A model generated the notes under the pieces. That model searched no databases. It was not told the DNA's origin and saw only the letters and a list, made by a program, of their open reading frames with translations. Below are positions 1 to 11,816 of a DNA stretch of 64,000 nucleotides, piece by piece (positions within the stretch are counted from its first letter, which is position 1; every line of letters starts with the position of its first letter). The stretch is from Odiellus spinosus. Taxonomy: Eukaryota; Arthropoda; Arachnida; Opiliones; Phalangiidae. A program made the translations under genes and the position numbers. The stretch covers positions 22,851,728-22,915,727 of the forward strand of contig OY987229.1 of the NCBI GenBank assembly GCA_963920705.1, given 5' to 3'.

Positions 1-1225
1 AACATTAATACTTTTATTCAGTTATGAAAAGTTTGGGGAAAGTTTACCCCTGTAAGGGCTCTTTACCCTGAACACCAAAGCATAGTGGTTGAAACATTTC
101 TACAGGGGCTCAATAAGAAATATATGGGGAGGTTTCCTCCTGTAAGCGTTCTTTCCCGAGTGCATAAACGAGTTGCAATTTAGGTTTAATAATTTTAAGA
201 TATTATCGAAGTTAATTATTTAAATGTACAAATTTTATTAATTAAAATTCTCATTAATGTATACTTATCATTAATTGTTTTTGCAGAATTTTATAAATTA
301 TAAAATTAATTTTAAAATATTTTCGCTTGACAATAAATCAGAAAATATTAAAAATCCATCTAGGTGGTAATTTAGTATAAAAACTAACATTTAAAATTCC
401 GTATTCCTTTCAAATACTTTGATAAATTGAGAAGTACTAGCAGACAGGCGAGATAATGTTGTCAGATTTCATTATTCTAAGATATTACCCCAAAAAAACG
501 GGGAATGAATAGTCGTTATAGGAAAGCTTCATAAATAACATTTTGATACGATCAAGGGCGTCGCGAACCAAAAAAAGCTCTTTCGATTATTAAATTCACA
601 TTTGAAACAAGTTGAGAAAACCAAAATTAAATCTTGCTTCGTGTCAATTTCAAAACTAAACAATGAAAGTTGGGAAACAAGGGCAGTTCGTCAAATAAGA
701 GCATAAGTATAGTAATTAAACAAAAGTGTGACAATTAAGCTTTATCTTAGGAGAACTGATTCATACGTCGTCTGCTTATACTACAGTCTGCTAAGCTTCT
801 CAACACTCCATATTAAAGGAAATGGACTTTTTTTTAAATAATTGTAGTTATAATAAGAGCTATGCTTAGCATCTAAAAGTGTGAAATTTTGTTTAGATTT
901 TATCTAACCACTTCATTATACCTTTAAGGTAAGGCTTTTGAAACTAACGTACTGCTCAGTTTAAGAATGTCATGGGGCGAAGAGTTTTTTTGGCTTTAGG
1001 ACCACCCGCTAGTTCCGGAGTATATGGAAGGAACCTTTTGACCACACCCTTTAATTTCGTTGATGTTTTTTTTTTTTTAACCTCTTAGCCTTCTTGGCCT
1101 ACTTTGTATGAAAATATCAAAGTTCAATAAATAAAGATTTGATTCATTTCACGGTTTAATTTAATGGACATGTGAGATTATACATCAAGAGCATATCAAA
1201 ATTCTCGAACATCTTTATATTTTCA
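1..1225. other. Non-coding flank, no gene seen
   Basis: AT-rich sequence with no frame that looks like protein and no RNA gene I can recognise. It runs up to the 21-bp minisatellite. Confidence 0.5.
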
Positions 1226-1545
1226 TAGAGCCAAGAGTTCATTTATAGAGGCAAGAACTTATAGAACCAAGAACACATTTATAGAGCCAAGAACGCATTT
1301 ATAGAGCCAAGAACTCATTTACAGAGCCAAGAATCTCATTTATAGAGCCAAGAATCTCATTTATAGAGCCAAGAATCTCATTTACAGAGCCAAGAATCTC
1401 ATTTACAGAGCCAAGAATCTCATTTATAGAGCCAAGAATCTCATTTATAGAGCCAAGAATCTCATTTATAGAGCCAAGAATCTCATTTATAGAGCCAAGA
1501 ATCTCATTTATAGAGCCAAGAATCTCATTTATGCAACTAAGAACA
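1226..1545. repeat. 21-bp minisatellite
   Basis: About 15 tandem units of the form CATTTATAGAGCCAAGAATCT. The first few units are 18-20 bp and diverged. From about 1321 to 1531 roughly ten units are strictly 21 bp and nearly identical, with occasional TATAGAG/TACAGAG exchange. Because 21 is a multiple of three, one minus-strand frame stays open through the array as a seven-residue repeat (NEILGSI). That is a by-product of the period, not evidence of a gene. Confidence 0.95.
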
Positions 1546-3219
1546 TTGCCGTTACCATTCTCACGTACTTTGTACCCAAAATTCGTCACAGCAATAATTG
1601 AATATTTTACAGTAAAATACTTAATTTTCGTGAAACAATAATTTATGGGAGGATGCCTAGAGAGTATTTTTCTGAGATACATGAATGAGAAAGGTACTGT
1701 TGAGAACCGGGCGCTAAATTAAAATATTTCTTTGGAGAAATCGTTGGCTACGATCTGTCTAACTTATGACAATATATAGTTTATTACAACTTCATTTGTC
1801 AGCGCCTACAAAGTTAGGATATTCGTTTATCGCTGTTATTTATCTAATAAAAGATAAAGATATGGACAAGCATTACACGTACTGACAACTCAAAGTGGAA
1901 TATACTTATAAGAAGAGAGTATATATACGCTAATTGAATACGTGGCATATATGAATCAATAAACCATAGTGTTCATCTAAAACAAGGTATCGATCAAATA
2001 AACGAGGCGATAAAGGTTAGGTGCTACCATTATATTAATAGAAAAGGTGTGAAAATAGCAAGAATCGTGTTTCAATGTCATTAAGACTATTCGCTATAAG
2101 GGCCACAGGGTTGTCCGAAAGAAGTTTAAATATTAGGGACCTATTTTACTAATTACTAAGTAAACGAGTCTTATTTTTAATTAAGAGGACTGTTTGCTAT
2201 ACTTCATACTGTTTAGAGATGAATATTTCGACAACCACCACTGGAGAGAAAATTTTGTTTTCCCCTCACACGAAAGAGAAGATGGGATGAGATTTTGGGA
2301 CGGGAAATATTTTCTAGAGCTATAGGTAAACAGGACTAGAAGGCTCGAGAATTCCTAGCCAAACTGAGTATGTTTCGTATCCGGACGTTTTAAATGACGT
2401 CACTGACTAACCGGATAAGGAACATCCACAGTTTTAGGGATGATGTATCTGGGGCCCTACTTTGTGAAAACAAAGCACTATATTATATATGGATAATTAG
2501 GTTTAGGTATTTGGGTTAAATATTAGAATAATTTGGTCAGTTTTTAAGGGTATAGTAAAATTTATACTAATAACTCATTATGTAATTGTTAAATTACGAA
2601 TAAATCTTTAGAAGACGATGTTTCGGTCGTGAATCGCCTTCTAACGAAACATAGACAACAATCACAACATAGCAACAATATGACAACTGGTGGCATACCT
2701 ATTCCCAAAACTAGTCCTTAGAAGTCCTCGTTAACGCATTGTACTTCGGTTTGTCCGGTTTTACAAAGAGGACTAGTTTCACCGTTAAAATTCGGCCCTA
2801 ACTGCTTCTACCTTTTCCCTTTCTCAAGCAAATATTGAGCACGCGACTATATATTTTGACACGAAGTCGTTCTCACACGCGCTTTGCACTCAAATGAGCC
2901 ACGCGCTCGAATGGCTCGCGTGCCAGACTCTTGGGACACCTGCTTTCTTGAGCCTATGAGAGTTAAAAAATACTAAAACCAGCGCACGCGCGGTAAGGAC
3001 ACTCAGGCACGCGCCTATCAGATATACCCCTTCGTGTTAAAATAACGATTTGAAAATTTTAGAAATTTCCAAAACAATGTAGAAAAAAAAAACCACTTTT
3101 AAAAACTAGAAAAGATCCACAACACGAAATAATTTAATTTGGATTATTTGTGATGGATTAAAACTTTGGCATTTTATTAGTACTGATATTACGCGAAAAG
3201 CATTCCGATAGCGAGTTTT
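1546..3219. other. Intergenic stretch with a CACGCG-rich patch
   Basis: No coding frame is supported. Between about 2838 and 3016 the composition changes: the hexamer CACGCG or its complement occurs six or so times, clearly denser than in the surrounding AT-rich DNA. The rest shows nothing I can name. Confidence 0.5.
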
Positions 3220-3389
3220 CTAAAGGTGCTGTCTGCGATTTTTAAAGCCCCTTTAAAGTCGATTTCTTTTCTTACTTAGCAGGCAGACAACGTTGTCCAT
3301 AACAAATTGTACAGTCAAAGCAAGGATGTGTGTATAAGGGCAAATGATTATAAAGGGGCGAATTAAAGAGCAGATAGGGCCTTTAGAGG
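3220..3389 (+). repeat. MITE-like element, family A
   Basis: Copy of a short inverted-repeat element found several times in this window. The ends resemble CTTTAAAGGGACTATCTGC and its complement (here diverged: CTAAAGGTGCTGTCTGC at the left, GCAGATAGGGCCTTTAGAG at the right). Inside is the family core TTGTACAGTCAAAGC and a block close to TTAGCAGACGACGTTG. No reading frame is present, so this would be a non-autonomous DNA element. The superfamily cannot be assigned because target duplications are not clear. Confidence 0.75.
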
Positions 3390-3700
3390 TTTAATTTGAG
3401 TCTAAACGGGTAATCTTAAAGGGGAGAGGGGAAGAGAGATACCATCTAGAATTTTTTATTTCCTCTCTGAGCTCATGCGCAGTGATATGTCACCCCCCCT
3501 TAGTATGCCTGGTACTGAAGGCTGCCTACCCCCTTCAGTCCTAGCGGCAGAATTGGGGCTCCTTGGAGATATTTTCCCTGTACGGTTTTTCGAAAGATTT
3601 TTAGTTAATCAACTTTTCATCCTTTTTTTATTATTAGTATTTTATATTATGAGGGAAGAAAATAACCTTTTGACATGCTTTTAATGAGGGAGGTATCTTG

Positions 3701-3771
3701 GGCTGAGTTCAAAGACATGTACCGAAATGTCATATATGCGATACATCCGGTACACGTCGTTGAACTCAGCC
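3701..3771. repeat. 71-bp imperfect palindrome
   Basis: GGCTGAGTTCAA at the left is matched exactly by TTGAACTCAGCC at the right. The next 12 bases inward pair with two mismatches, leaving a loop of about 23 bases. This may be a tiny MITE or a lone hairpin. It lies about 170 bp upstream of the THAP gene start. Confidence 0.7.
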
Positions 3772-3940
3772 ATAGCTCTGCTGGCTAGACAAGATGGCTG
3801 TTGTTGTTTGTGATTATTGGGAATAGTGGCTACAAAAAATATTAAAATAGAACAAAATAAGATTATAGTGTGTTATTGTATGTTTTTTTAAGTCAACCTT
3901 AAAGAGTTCTACAAAACGCAGATAGTTTCTTGCTTCAAAA

Positions 3941-4840
3941 ATGCTTATTACTTCAAGATCCAGATATCAATGCTGCTATGGACTATGTTGCAAAAAAGGA
4001 ATTAGCAATGCCAAAAAGCAAACTAACTGTTTCTCACGCTTTCCATCACCCAAAACGGAAAGAGATAAATGCATAAGATGGGTGGCTGCTTGTGGCCGCT
4101 TAAATTTTTCAATTGCTGATGTTACAAAGTCGAGTCAAATATGTTACACTCACTTCGAAGGATTCCAAGGTCCAACCCTAGAACATCCTGATCCCATCCC
4201 ACTAATTGAAGTTATGGATACTAAAATAATAAACAGCCTAGTTAATAAGAGCTTTAGTGAGCATCTTGGGTTAAACTTGAACACTATAATCCCTCAATTT
4301 GGAGGGAATAAGAGCTTTAGTGAGCATCTTGGGTTAAACTTGAACACTTTAATCCCTCAATTTGGATGGAAAATGCAAATTTTTGAAGATAGAGTCAAGT
4401 TTAAAAGACTTAGAAGAGGATCGGTAGTTTTAGAATGTACAATCACTGTCAACAATGAAGTTCTAATAGAATCTTTAAATAAGCGTATGAAGCTTGATTG
4501 CATTTGCCCAAACTTTGTACTGAATGAAAATGAAGACATCTATGCTCTTTTAATGAAGCTTAACAAGTTCAATATTTGCTGCGGAAATGCGGATAAAGAT
4601 TTTGTAGATTCTTTTACTAAACAATCTAAGCGTAAACAGCTGAAGAAAGGCATATACTGTGATAAATTGAGGACTATTTTCAGTGAAGCGTGTTATCGCC
4701 TAATTCCAGCCAAGAAAAAAAGATGTTACGAGTGTGCTCGTTACCGGGGGTGCCTTAGAAAAATTAGATCAGTTAAGATTTTAAAATCAGCCATAAAGCC
4801 TAAAAAGAAAATTAAAGTCTACCAAGCTGTTAAAGTGTAA
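3941..4840 (+). CDS. THAP-domain protein
   Basis: Single open frame of 299 codons from an ATG, with AATAAA shortly after the stop. The first 85 or so residues fit a THAP zinc finger, a C2CH DNA-binding fold: an early cysteine pair (CYGLC), the FPSP proline, the invariant tryptophan in KCIRW, the C-x2-H pair in CYTHF, and a proline-containing DPIP in place of the usual AVPT box. The middle carries two copies of a 21-residue segment beginning NKSFSEHLG, encoded by a 63-bp tandem duplication (4244-4306, 4307-4369). The C-terminal third is Lys/Cys-rich (KKKRCYECARYRGC) and I do not recognise it. THAP proteins act as transcription regulators or derive from P-type transposases. No transposase catalytic core is seen. 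Unspliced structure is inferred, and upstream 5' exons cannot be excluded. Confidence 0.82.
   Translation: MLITSRSRYQCCYGLCCKKGISNAKKQTNCFSRFPSPKTERDKCIRWVAACGRLNFSIADVTKSSQICYTHFEGFQGPTLEHPDPIPLIEVMDTKIINSLVNKSFSEHLGLNLNTIIPQFGGNKSFSEHLGLNLNTLIPQFGWKMQIFEDRVKFKRLRRGSVVLECTITVNNEVLIESLNKRMKLDCICPNFVLNENEDIYALLMKLNKFNICCGNADKDFVDSFTKQSKRKQLKKGIYCDKLRTIFSEACYRLIPAKKKRCYECARYRGCLRKIRSVKILKSAIKPKKKIKVYQAVKV
4244..4369 (+). repeat. 63-bp tandem duplication inside the THAP gene
   Basis: Two adjacent 63-bp units differ at only a few positions and keep frame, adding 21 residues. The near-identity suggests a recent event. Confidence 0.9.
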
Positions 4841-7800
4841 AAAAGTGACTTATTGGTATTGTAATTGCAATGAAGATTGTAAATTAAACAATTGTGTAAC
4901 TATGAATTAAATTATGGCTAAATAAAATTTCATTTAAAACCTACAAACTCTCAAAAGCAATCAGTTAAAGCAAAAGCACATATAAATCTGTGCTTTTGGT
5001 TAAATTTAGGCATAATAATACATTCATTATTATTTGGTAAGATCAAAAATGAGTAATCTCTTGTTAGCCTATTTGGTAAAACCAATAGTTTCAAAAGCCC
5101 AACTCTCTAAGACTAAAAAAATGTTCAGTCTCACTCAGCTGAAGCCAATATGAAATTATTTTAGCTATTAATGATAAAATTTTATGCTAAGCCTAATTCG
5201 GGCCTAATTCAAATTGAAAGTAAAGAACATTGTTGGCGTGCTTTTGGCGCGAGCATTGCCATGGTTAGAATAGACAAGCGTGCATATCTTTAATTGGCTT
5301 CAAACTAAGTTGACCATTGATTTGAAATTTTAATAGTTTTTAAATTTAAAACTTGCGATTTTGAAAACATGTTTCCTTTTCCTTTTAAGAGTGAAGTTAG
5401 CTCTACTTTAAGATTTTAGAATATTTTAATTTAACTTGACACTTAAGGCATTTGGGATTATTATTTTATAAAATGGTGGTTTGAATATTTACGCTTCATT
5501 ATCCCTTTAACTAAATTATTAAAAACAAGCACTTCTTTGAATTCCAATCATTTGGAATTTGAGAGACTTTATTTGAAATTCGTTGGTTTAAAAGCATAAC
5601 TGTATCTTAAAAATGAGTATACAAGTTTAATTCCAACTATAATTATACACGATAAAAGAAGCTAAACGCAAATTTGGGAGTATAATCACTAATAGTTTTA
5701 ACAATTATTATAAGATCACTAATTCATATGGAAATAATTTAAGCCTACAGTCACGCGACCTTATATTTACAAGTGTGAATAGTATTTCACAATTTGTGAC
5801 CATATAGGCAAGTTTTTTTGTATAAAGCTGCTTATACATAAATATTAGTAAGATACTTTGTGGTTAACGTTAAAATATGTAGCAATACTTTCTGTATGGA
5901 GTCGTCAAAGTGAGTGACTCCAACATTGTAGCAACAGTTATAATTCCCGAAGTATGTAATAAATCAATATATTATAGTCAATTCCAAGCCCACTCGAAAG
6001 ATATTAAAACGGTTAACCTTTGTGAAACAGTCCAATCGTAAAGATCCTTTATCAAAAGATTGAACTTATTATTTCAAAAATTTAAAAGGTTTGAACTGTT
6101 CAAACTAGGCTACCTTTTATCTCTAGGCTATTAAGCCGTATTATTTCGCGCTCACAATATTTACTAAGTTTCCGCTGGTAGAATTTGCACCACAGTTTTC
6201 CTTCACTTAAGCCGGATGGAACTGACTATAAGACCAAAGATATTAAATATAAATTCTAACTCAATGTTTGGTGATGGGTTGGAAGGGGGGAACAATAGTT
6301 TCAGACATTGAAAGATTAAGATTGTACGACCCACTTGTTTCTGAGCCCTGTCATATGGAAATTGAGGGGATGAATTAGTCCATTTTATAGATTAAGCTAA
6401 TGAGGACTTTTTCCTGCCATTAGGCCCTCTTTGGGCGTTTGTTTCATTAATCAGGATTTATAAGAAGTTGTACCAAGAATATATCTAAATTTAGTTCAGA
6501 GAATAAAGTATTCGTACTGGGTGCGTGATAGTCTTAAGTTCCTCCTTCACTCCAATTGGCATTGACTAACGAGATGGAGATGTAAAATTGGAGGAACTAA
6601 TAAGATAAACAGAGTCAATTTAACTTGCGTATGAATTTTCTACAAATTAGGGAGTGGAATGGTAACTATAGCAATGTATTAAGCCTTGTTCAAATGACAT
6701 AACCTTTTACACTCATCTACACACAGTGATGGTGGTAATTAACCAGGAGGCTTTACTGTGGATGTTTATATCGATTCACACGATACAGAACTTTTGTTCA
6801 GTCAAAATGTTATATCTATACAGGTCTTTGGTCTCTGAATGGTTTGAAAAAAATCTTGGTTCTATCAATAACAAATTGGAGTCGTTAAGAACCTTGAAGG
6901 AGACTATTTAGTCAGCATCCTACTACTTTATCGTTGATCGGCATCTGCTTATTTAATGGCCAATTTAGATCAGCTTCTCCGTTGAGGTTTGGTTTCACGA
7001 TGAAATAGGCTAAAGTTATCTCTCAGGGTTTTGTTGCATGAATATTCATGCGAAACTTATGTATGGCCCGCTTTGTTCGTTAAACAATAGTGTTTAAAGA
7101 TTGACAGATTTACATGGTTAAAAAAAACCACTAGTTTAAAATATCAAGTTGCTTTTCACGAGTTTTATCAATTTTATGGCAAAGTGGAGATTTATGGCCA
7201 CCGTATATCGAGTGTTAAATTCATTTATTACAAATTGGTCAGAGTTCGACTTACTTTTAAACATATATGGCATAAAAAACTAATTTTAAAAGGGAGTTTC
7301 ACTTTCCTCTTCGCGAGAGAGTCGTTACATACGTCGTGTAAAATATGAAGCTTTCACTATACATATTATTTAAATACAAAGTTGAGTAAAATATAACTGT
7401 GATTAGACGAAAGCTACAAAATGTGACCAAGTAAACCAAATTTACCTATATTACAATTAACTTTCTCAATTTATCATTAAAATCATCATTAAAAACGTTT
7501 AATTTTGGTTTGTCAGCGCCGTTTGCATACTTTATCTCGCTTTCAATTGGCCTCTTGATCTAAAGACCAAATAGAGGACTTTCCAATTAAAAATAATTGA
7601 TTTAGAGAGTCGAGACCAATAGAAGGAAGGATAAAATAGGATCTAGAACCAAGCTAATCCACCACTTGAATCTTGCGAACTTAACAAAACTTTAAGTCTT
7701 ACGATCCAGTTAAAATTAAATGAGGTAAATAAAAATGATTAATTTTCACACGAGTGGTCTCAAATTGTAAATTCTAGAGTTTAAACAATACCTATAATAG

Positions 7801-7881
7801 TAACTCGCCACGATTGAAATGCACAAAGTACAAAGAAAATAAAAATAGCGATTATCGTGTGTTTTTTAAGCTTATGAGATT
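4841..7881. other. Intergenic, 3 kb, no gene seen
   Basis: AT-rich DNA between the converging THAP and SHISA5-like genes. Small open frames here lack domain signatures. At 5191-5210 lies the 20-mer GCCTAATTCGGGCCTAATTC, repeated exactly at 31247-31266, so part of the region belongs to a dispersed repeat. Confidence 0.5.
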
Positions 7882-10800
7882 CTAGTTTCCGTATCCCGGA
7901 TTATAAGCGGGCTGATTGGGATCAGCTGTCATAGGATAAGGTGGGGGCACTTGATATCCACCAGAGGCGGGAGGGTAAGTGCCTTGGTACCCACCAGAGG
8001 GTGGATATTGGCCTTGAGGAGGGGGATAAGCCTGCGGTTGACCTTGAGGGGGGTAAGGCTGTTGACCTTGAGGAGGGTAAGGTTGTTGACCTTGAGGGGG
8101 ATATTGAGGTTGAGTTTGATAGTCGGGGTAAGCGGGCGGCGCTTGTTGCGGATATTCTGTCTTTTGTTGAGGATAGGTCATTTGTTGACTCGGATAAGTC
8201 ACTGTAGAACCCGCAGCCGCTGTCATTGGAACTGTAGTTGCTGGACCTGCATCAATTACTTTATATAGTCGTTTCTGAACACCACCAATATGGCCCAACT
8301 CCTATGAGAGCTATAGACCCGGGGTTCGCGCTAAATTTCTCTATATTCTTCTTAAAAAACTGGTTTCTCGATTATCAAAAAACACTATACAATAATACAT
8401 TCAATTTTGCGTAAAAATGAGCCCCCATTATCCTCAAACATAAGATGCTTAGCAATTAAGGTAGTTTTTGGTCGAGGTACTAACTCAAGATGAAATAAGG
8501 CTACGTTATTTAGAAAAAGGAAAATCATATACCGTAAACGTGTCCGCGTTTTCTTCTCCTGGCAAGCAGACAGCAACTACAGCAGAAACACGAGATGACC
8601 ACCACTATGACTACGACTACAATGGCTGACACCAACACTCCCACAATTACTCCAATAGTGTTTCTACGAACAAAAAAAGACAAATTAATGTCTAATTTTT
8701 TAGAATATCAGATGAGAGACTTCATCGTACAGATGAAGTAATAAAAACAAAATGTAAATTAAACATAAACGAAAAATAATAAAAAATTAAGTTATTGGGT
8801 CAAAAGGAGAAAAAAAGCTTACACAACAAACCATGTTTTATCGACTCTTTATCGTAAAAATAGGTAAATAAGTTAGAAGTAGCTTAACAGGCATCTGCCG
8901 AGTCACCAACTAATCGGTCTGCTTTAACTTCTTAATAAAGTACTTCTAAAAGACATAGCTTTGGTTACTTGTAAAGCCTAAGAATTTATTTGTATTTGGT
9001 CTTTTCCTTGCGAGATGAAATGGGGATAAAGAAAAACGGGGGCTTTGACAAACTTTTAGCAAGGGCCCTAAAAGTTTTTCCTTCTGTACCAACCAGCCAA
9101 ACCAGGAGAGTAAAGTCACGTTATTGCCATGTAAATATTTATCTCCCCAGAAATCAGATGACTAAAACCTTTTAAGCGGTGAAACTTTCCATAAACTTGA
9201 TTAAAAAGGCTTAAGAGTATCAATAAAGATGTTTGAACATTTTTAAAAACTGGCAAATGAGACTTGAATCTATGAGTATGTAATGTTTCAATAGAATTCC
9301 TCGGATACGCAACTGGACAAGATCTATTAGAAGGGTCCTGGGGCTACAGTAGTGGCGCTAAAGACTTTTTGTGGCCTTAGTCATGGCCCTGTCAAAACTG
9401 CACCGGGGGGGGGGGGGGCTTTGAAGTGAATGGTAATCAATGAAGCGATAAGGAATCGATAAAAAATCAGTTGTCATACTTTTTTCTCCCTTAATGAATC
9501 AGATATACATTAAAACATTAGAAATCAGCAAGGAGACACATCTTTAAGCGTATGAAACTTGAATCGAAAAAAGCATCCAAATGTGTGGAGGGAATGGCTA
9601 ATTCTTTACCAAAATGTATAGCGGAATGGTTACTAAGCTTAAAATGGTGGATAATTAGTACAAAATGTATTGGTGGATCATTATACCATGTATATACTTA
9701 TTAAAAACAAATTCTTACGTCATTTCTCTCATAAGAGAGTAATATCCGTTATTTGTTCACAATAGAGTACGGATTTCACTAAGCTTCCATTGTGGAGGCA
9801 AAATTATGAATGGAGTTGGGTGGTTTAAGGAGGAATGAGTATCTTTCCTTGGCTATATGCAAGACTCGTAACGTTTATTGTGCCCCCACGCCCCTTTGTT
9901 AACTTCATTCAAACACGGAGAAAAGGGGGCCAAAAAGCTTTTGAGGTAAAATCCCCAGAGGGTGGTATTAAAATTTGGCTTTGAAAAATAGACAATTGCT
10001 ACAGAAAATCCTGCCGATTTCTTAGTTTCTCAATTATTTATATCTGATAGTTGATTTTATACGCTAATTAGTTAACTATATCATCAAACAAAATTTAAAA
10101 TCAATATAACGAGACAATAAATACAACTAAATTATTAATCAGACTAATTAGGACTTACTTAACGACTTTGCTAGCTTTAAGCTTGTCTGAGTTATTATCT
10201 CCTTTATAATTCTTGTCATTGCTGAGAACGCACAAGAAATAAAACCACAAAATGCAAGAATCAAAATAACGGTCGAAAGGACGAAGGTAAGGGCTTAACA
10301 TTTGCTCCGCGCTTTAGGGAAATTATTTTTGATAGCAAATTTAGTTGAGTTAGTGACTATTTGCTAAAATTTAGTTGGTTTAAAAGCAAATAAAAATATA
10401 TAATGAAGTCTGCCAAGAGTTTTATGTCTGATTTTTTATGTTATACACCCCCGCCCCCCCCCTGAATTTTTTTTTACAATTTTGACAATTGTATTGAAAG
10501 ACCGGAAGTACTTATTTGAATTTCTGATAGAAATAAGTTATCTCGTGGCATGAAATATTGCTGGAGTTGTATTTAAATTCCTACAATTTCCAAATGCCAT
10601 TTATTTTTACTATTCATAAGCTTTTTATCAGTTTTGTTTGAGAAAATTGGCTGGAGTAGTTTATTTGGGACGTAATTTTATAAAATAATTGATATTTGTA
10701 AAGCAAAACTCAACATTCATGGATAAATTAATCATTACCCCTTTAAGAAATCTAAGAAATGTAAAAATTGTATCCAAAACTGCCTATTTTTTGGATAAGG

Positions 10801-11816
10801 AATCGATAAGTAGCTTGTCAGGCTTCATTTTTTCGCATAGAAATTATAATGGCAAAATTGAAATCAATACATTTAACGAAAATTGGGAGTTAACAGTATA
10901 GATTTTACACCCATCTGGGTACAATACCATCAATGCAAGTACCCAGAGGGGATGCGAGATGTTTCGCTGTCGTCCCCACCTGCCCCTGTTAGCTCACTAT
11001 TCTCATCAAAAAATAAACACTTTTTTATGGCGTTTTTCAGACTGCTCCCACGGTACTTCCCTATGTCATTGACACATTGGCTTGTCCCGGGAGCAGTCAC
11101 AGCAACCATTAGATAATCTAATATGTTTTTATTTAGGGCTGGAAATCAAATGTTTACTATCAAAATTAATTTACGTAATTGAAATGATGAGGTTTCAAAG
11201 CAAATTATTCACTCAATTCATAACTGTTTTGTAAAATTCGTGACAAGAAAGTTCGGAATGCAATCTCAAACAATTGGGACTGAAGAATAATATTCGCTTA
11301 ATGTAACTTGAGTAAATTCTAAACATCTACTTGGCACTAAAGCAAATGTAAACCCAATTTTCCCTTTTTTTTTTCAACTCATTTAAAACCTCCATAAATT
11401 CCACACCTAAAAAAACCATATTTTTCTGTAGAACTGACTGAACTTTAAGTCGTTTTCAATATTGAAAATGATAGTAAACTCAAAATTCCATGATGAGTAA
11501 GCTTACATGGCATGAGTAACTTCCTCGGCGCTACAGCAGTAACGTAGTTTTTTGGGTCCGCAACAGAAAACTTTATCTCTACTGTCAATTGTTGGTCTTG
11601 GACAAGTTAGTCGTTGAGTATCACCATACACTTCCCTGGTACAAGTCTCGCTGGATGCTAGATCAGAAAAAGTATAGTAGGAACTTCTCAGTAAAAAAAT
11701 GACTCACTGTGATTATTGATATTGAATAGTTTTGTTTTTTAACTAATGTACTTACCTAATGTGAATAAATTCAAAACAATAGTTAAACAACTAAATATGA
11801 CTAAATGAAGATCCAT
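7882..11816 (-). CDS. SHISA5-like (Shisa family) membrane protein
   Basis: Four exons join in frame: 11816-11756, 11657-11507, 8663-8540, 8301-7882, giving 251 aa. Order: signal peptide starting MDLHLVIFSC; a cysteine-rich lumenal domain of about 50 residues with the family pattern TCP, FCCG and RYCC; one membrane helix (about residues 71-95); then a palmitoylation-type CFCCSCC and a basic stop-transfer RRRKR; then a Pro/Gln/Tyr-rich cytosolic tail with YPPQGQQ repeats, PPAY and PPPY motifs, ending near PAYNPGYGN. This matches vertebrate SHISA5 (scotin), which sits in ER/endosomal membranes and recruits WW-domain proteins through PY motifs. That function is family knowledge, not shown here. 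Intron 3 is 2.8 kb, the others short. Cys framework, helix and tail all agree, so the family call is firm. The exact ortholog is less sure (SHISA versus VOPP1/WBP1 relatives). Confidence 0.88.
8664..11506 (-). other. Large intron of the SHISA5-like gene
   Basis: A 2.8-kb intron between the cysteine-rich exon and the membrane exon. It includes a G homopolymer run near 9405 and a C-rich run near 10450. No nested gene is supported in it. Confidence 0.6.

Noticed and set aside
1226-1545. Possible CRISPR-like array
   Set aside because: Units are contiguous with no unique spacers, and the host is eukaryotic.
1299-1682. Minus-strand open frame with repeated NEILGSI
   Set aside because: The frame is kept open by the 21-bp minisatellite; flanking residues show no domain and splice or promoter signs are missing.
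7941-8268. Two plus-strand open frames
   Set aside because: Antisense shadows of the proline-rich last exon of the SHISA5-like gene; composition is a mirror of YPPQGQQ repeats.
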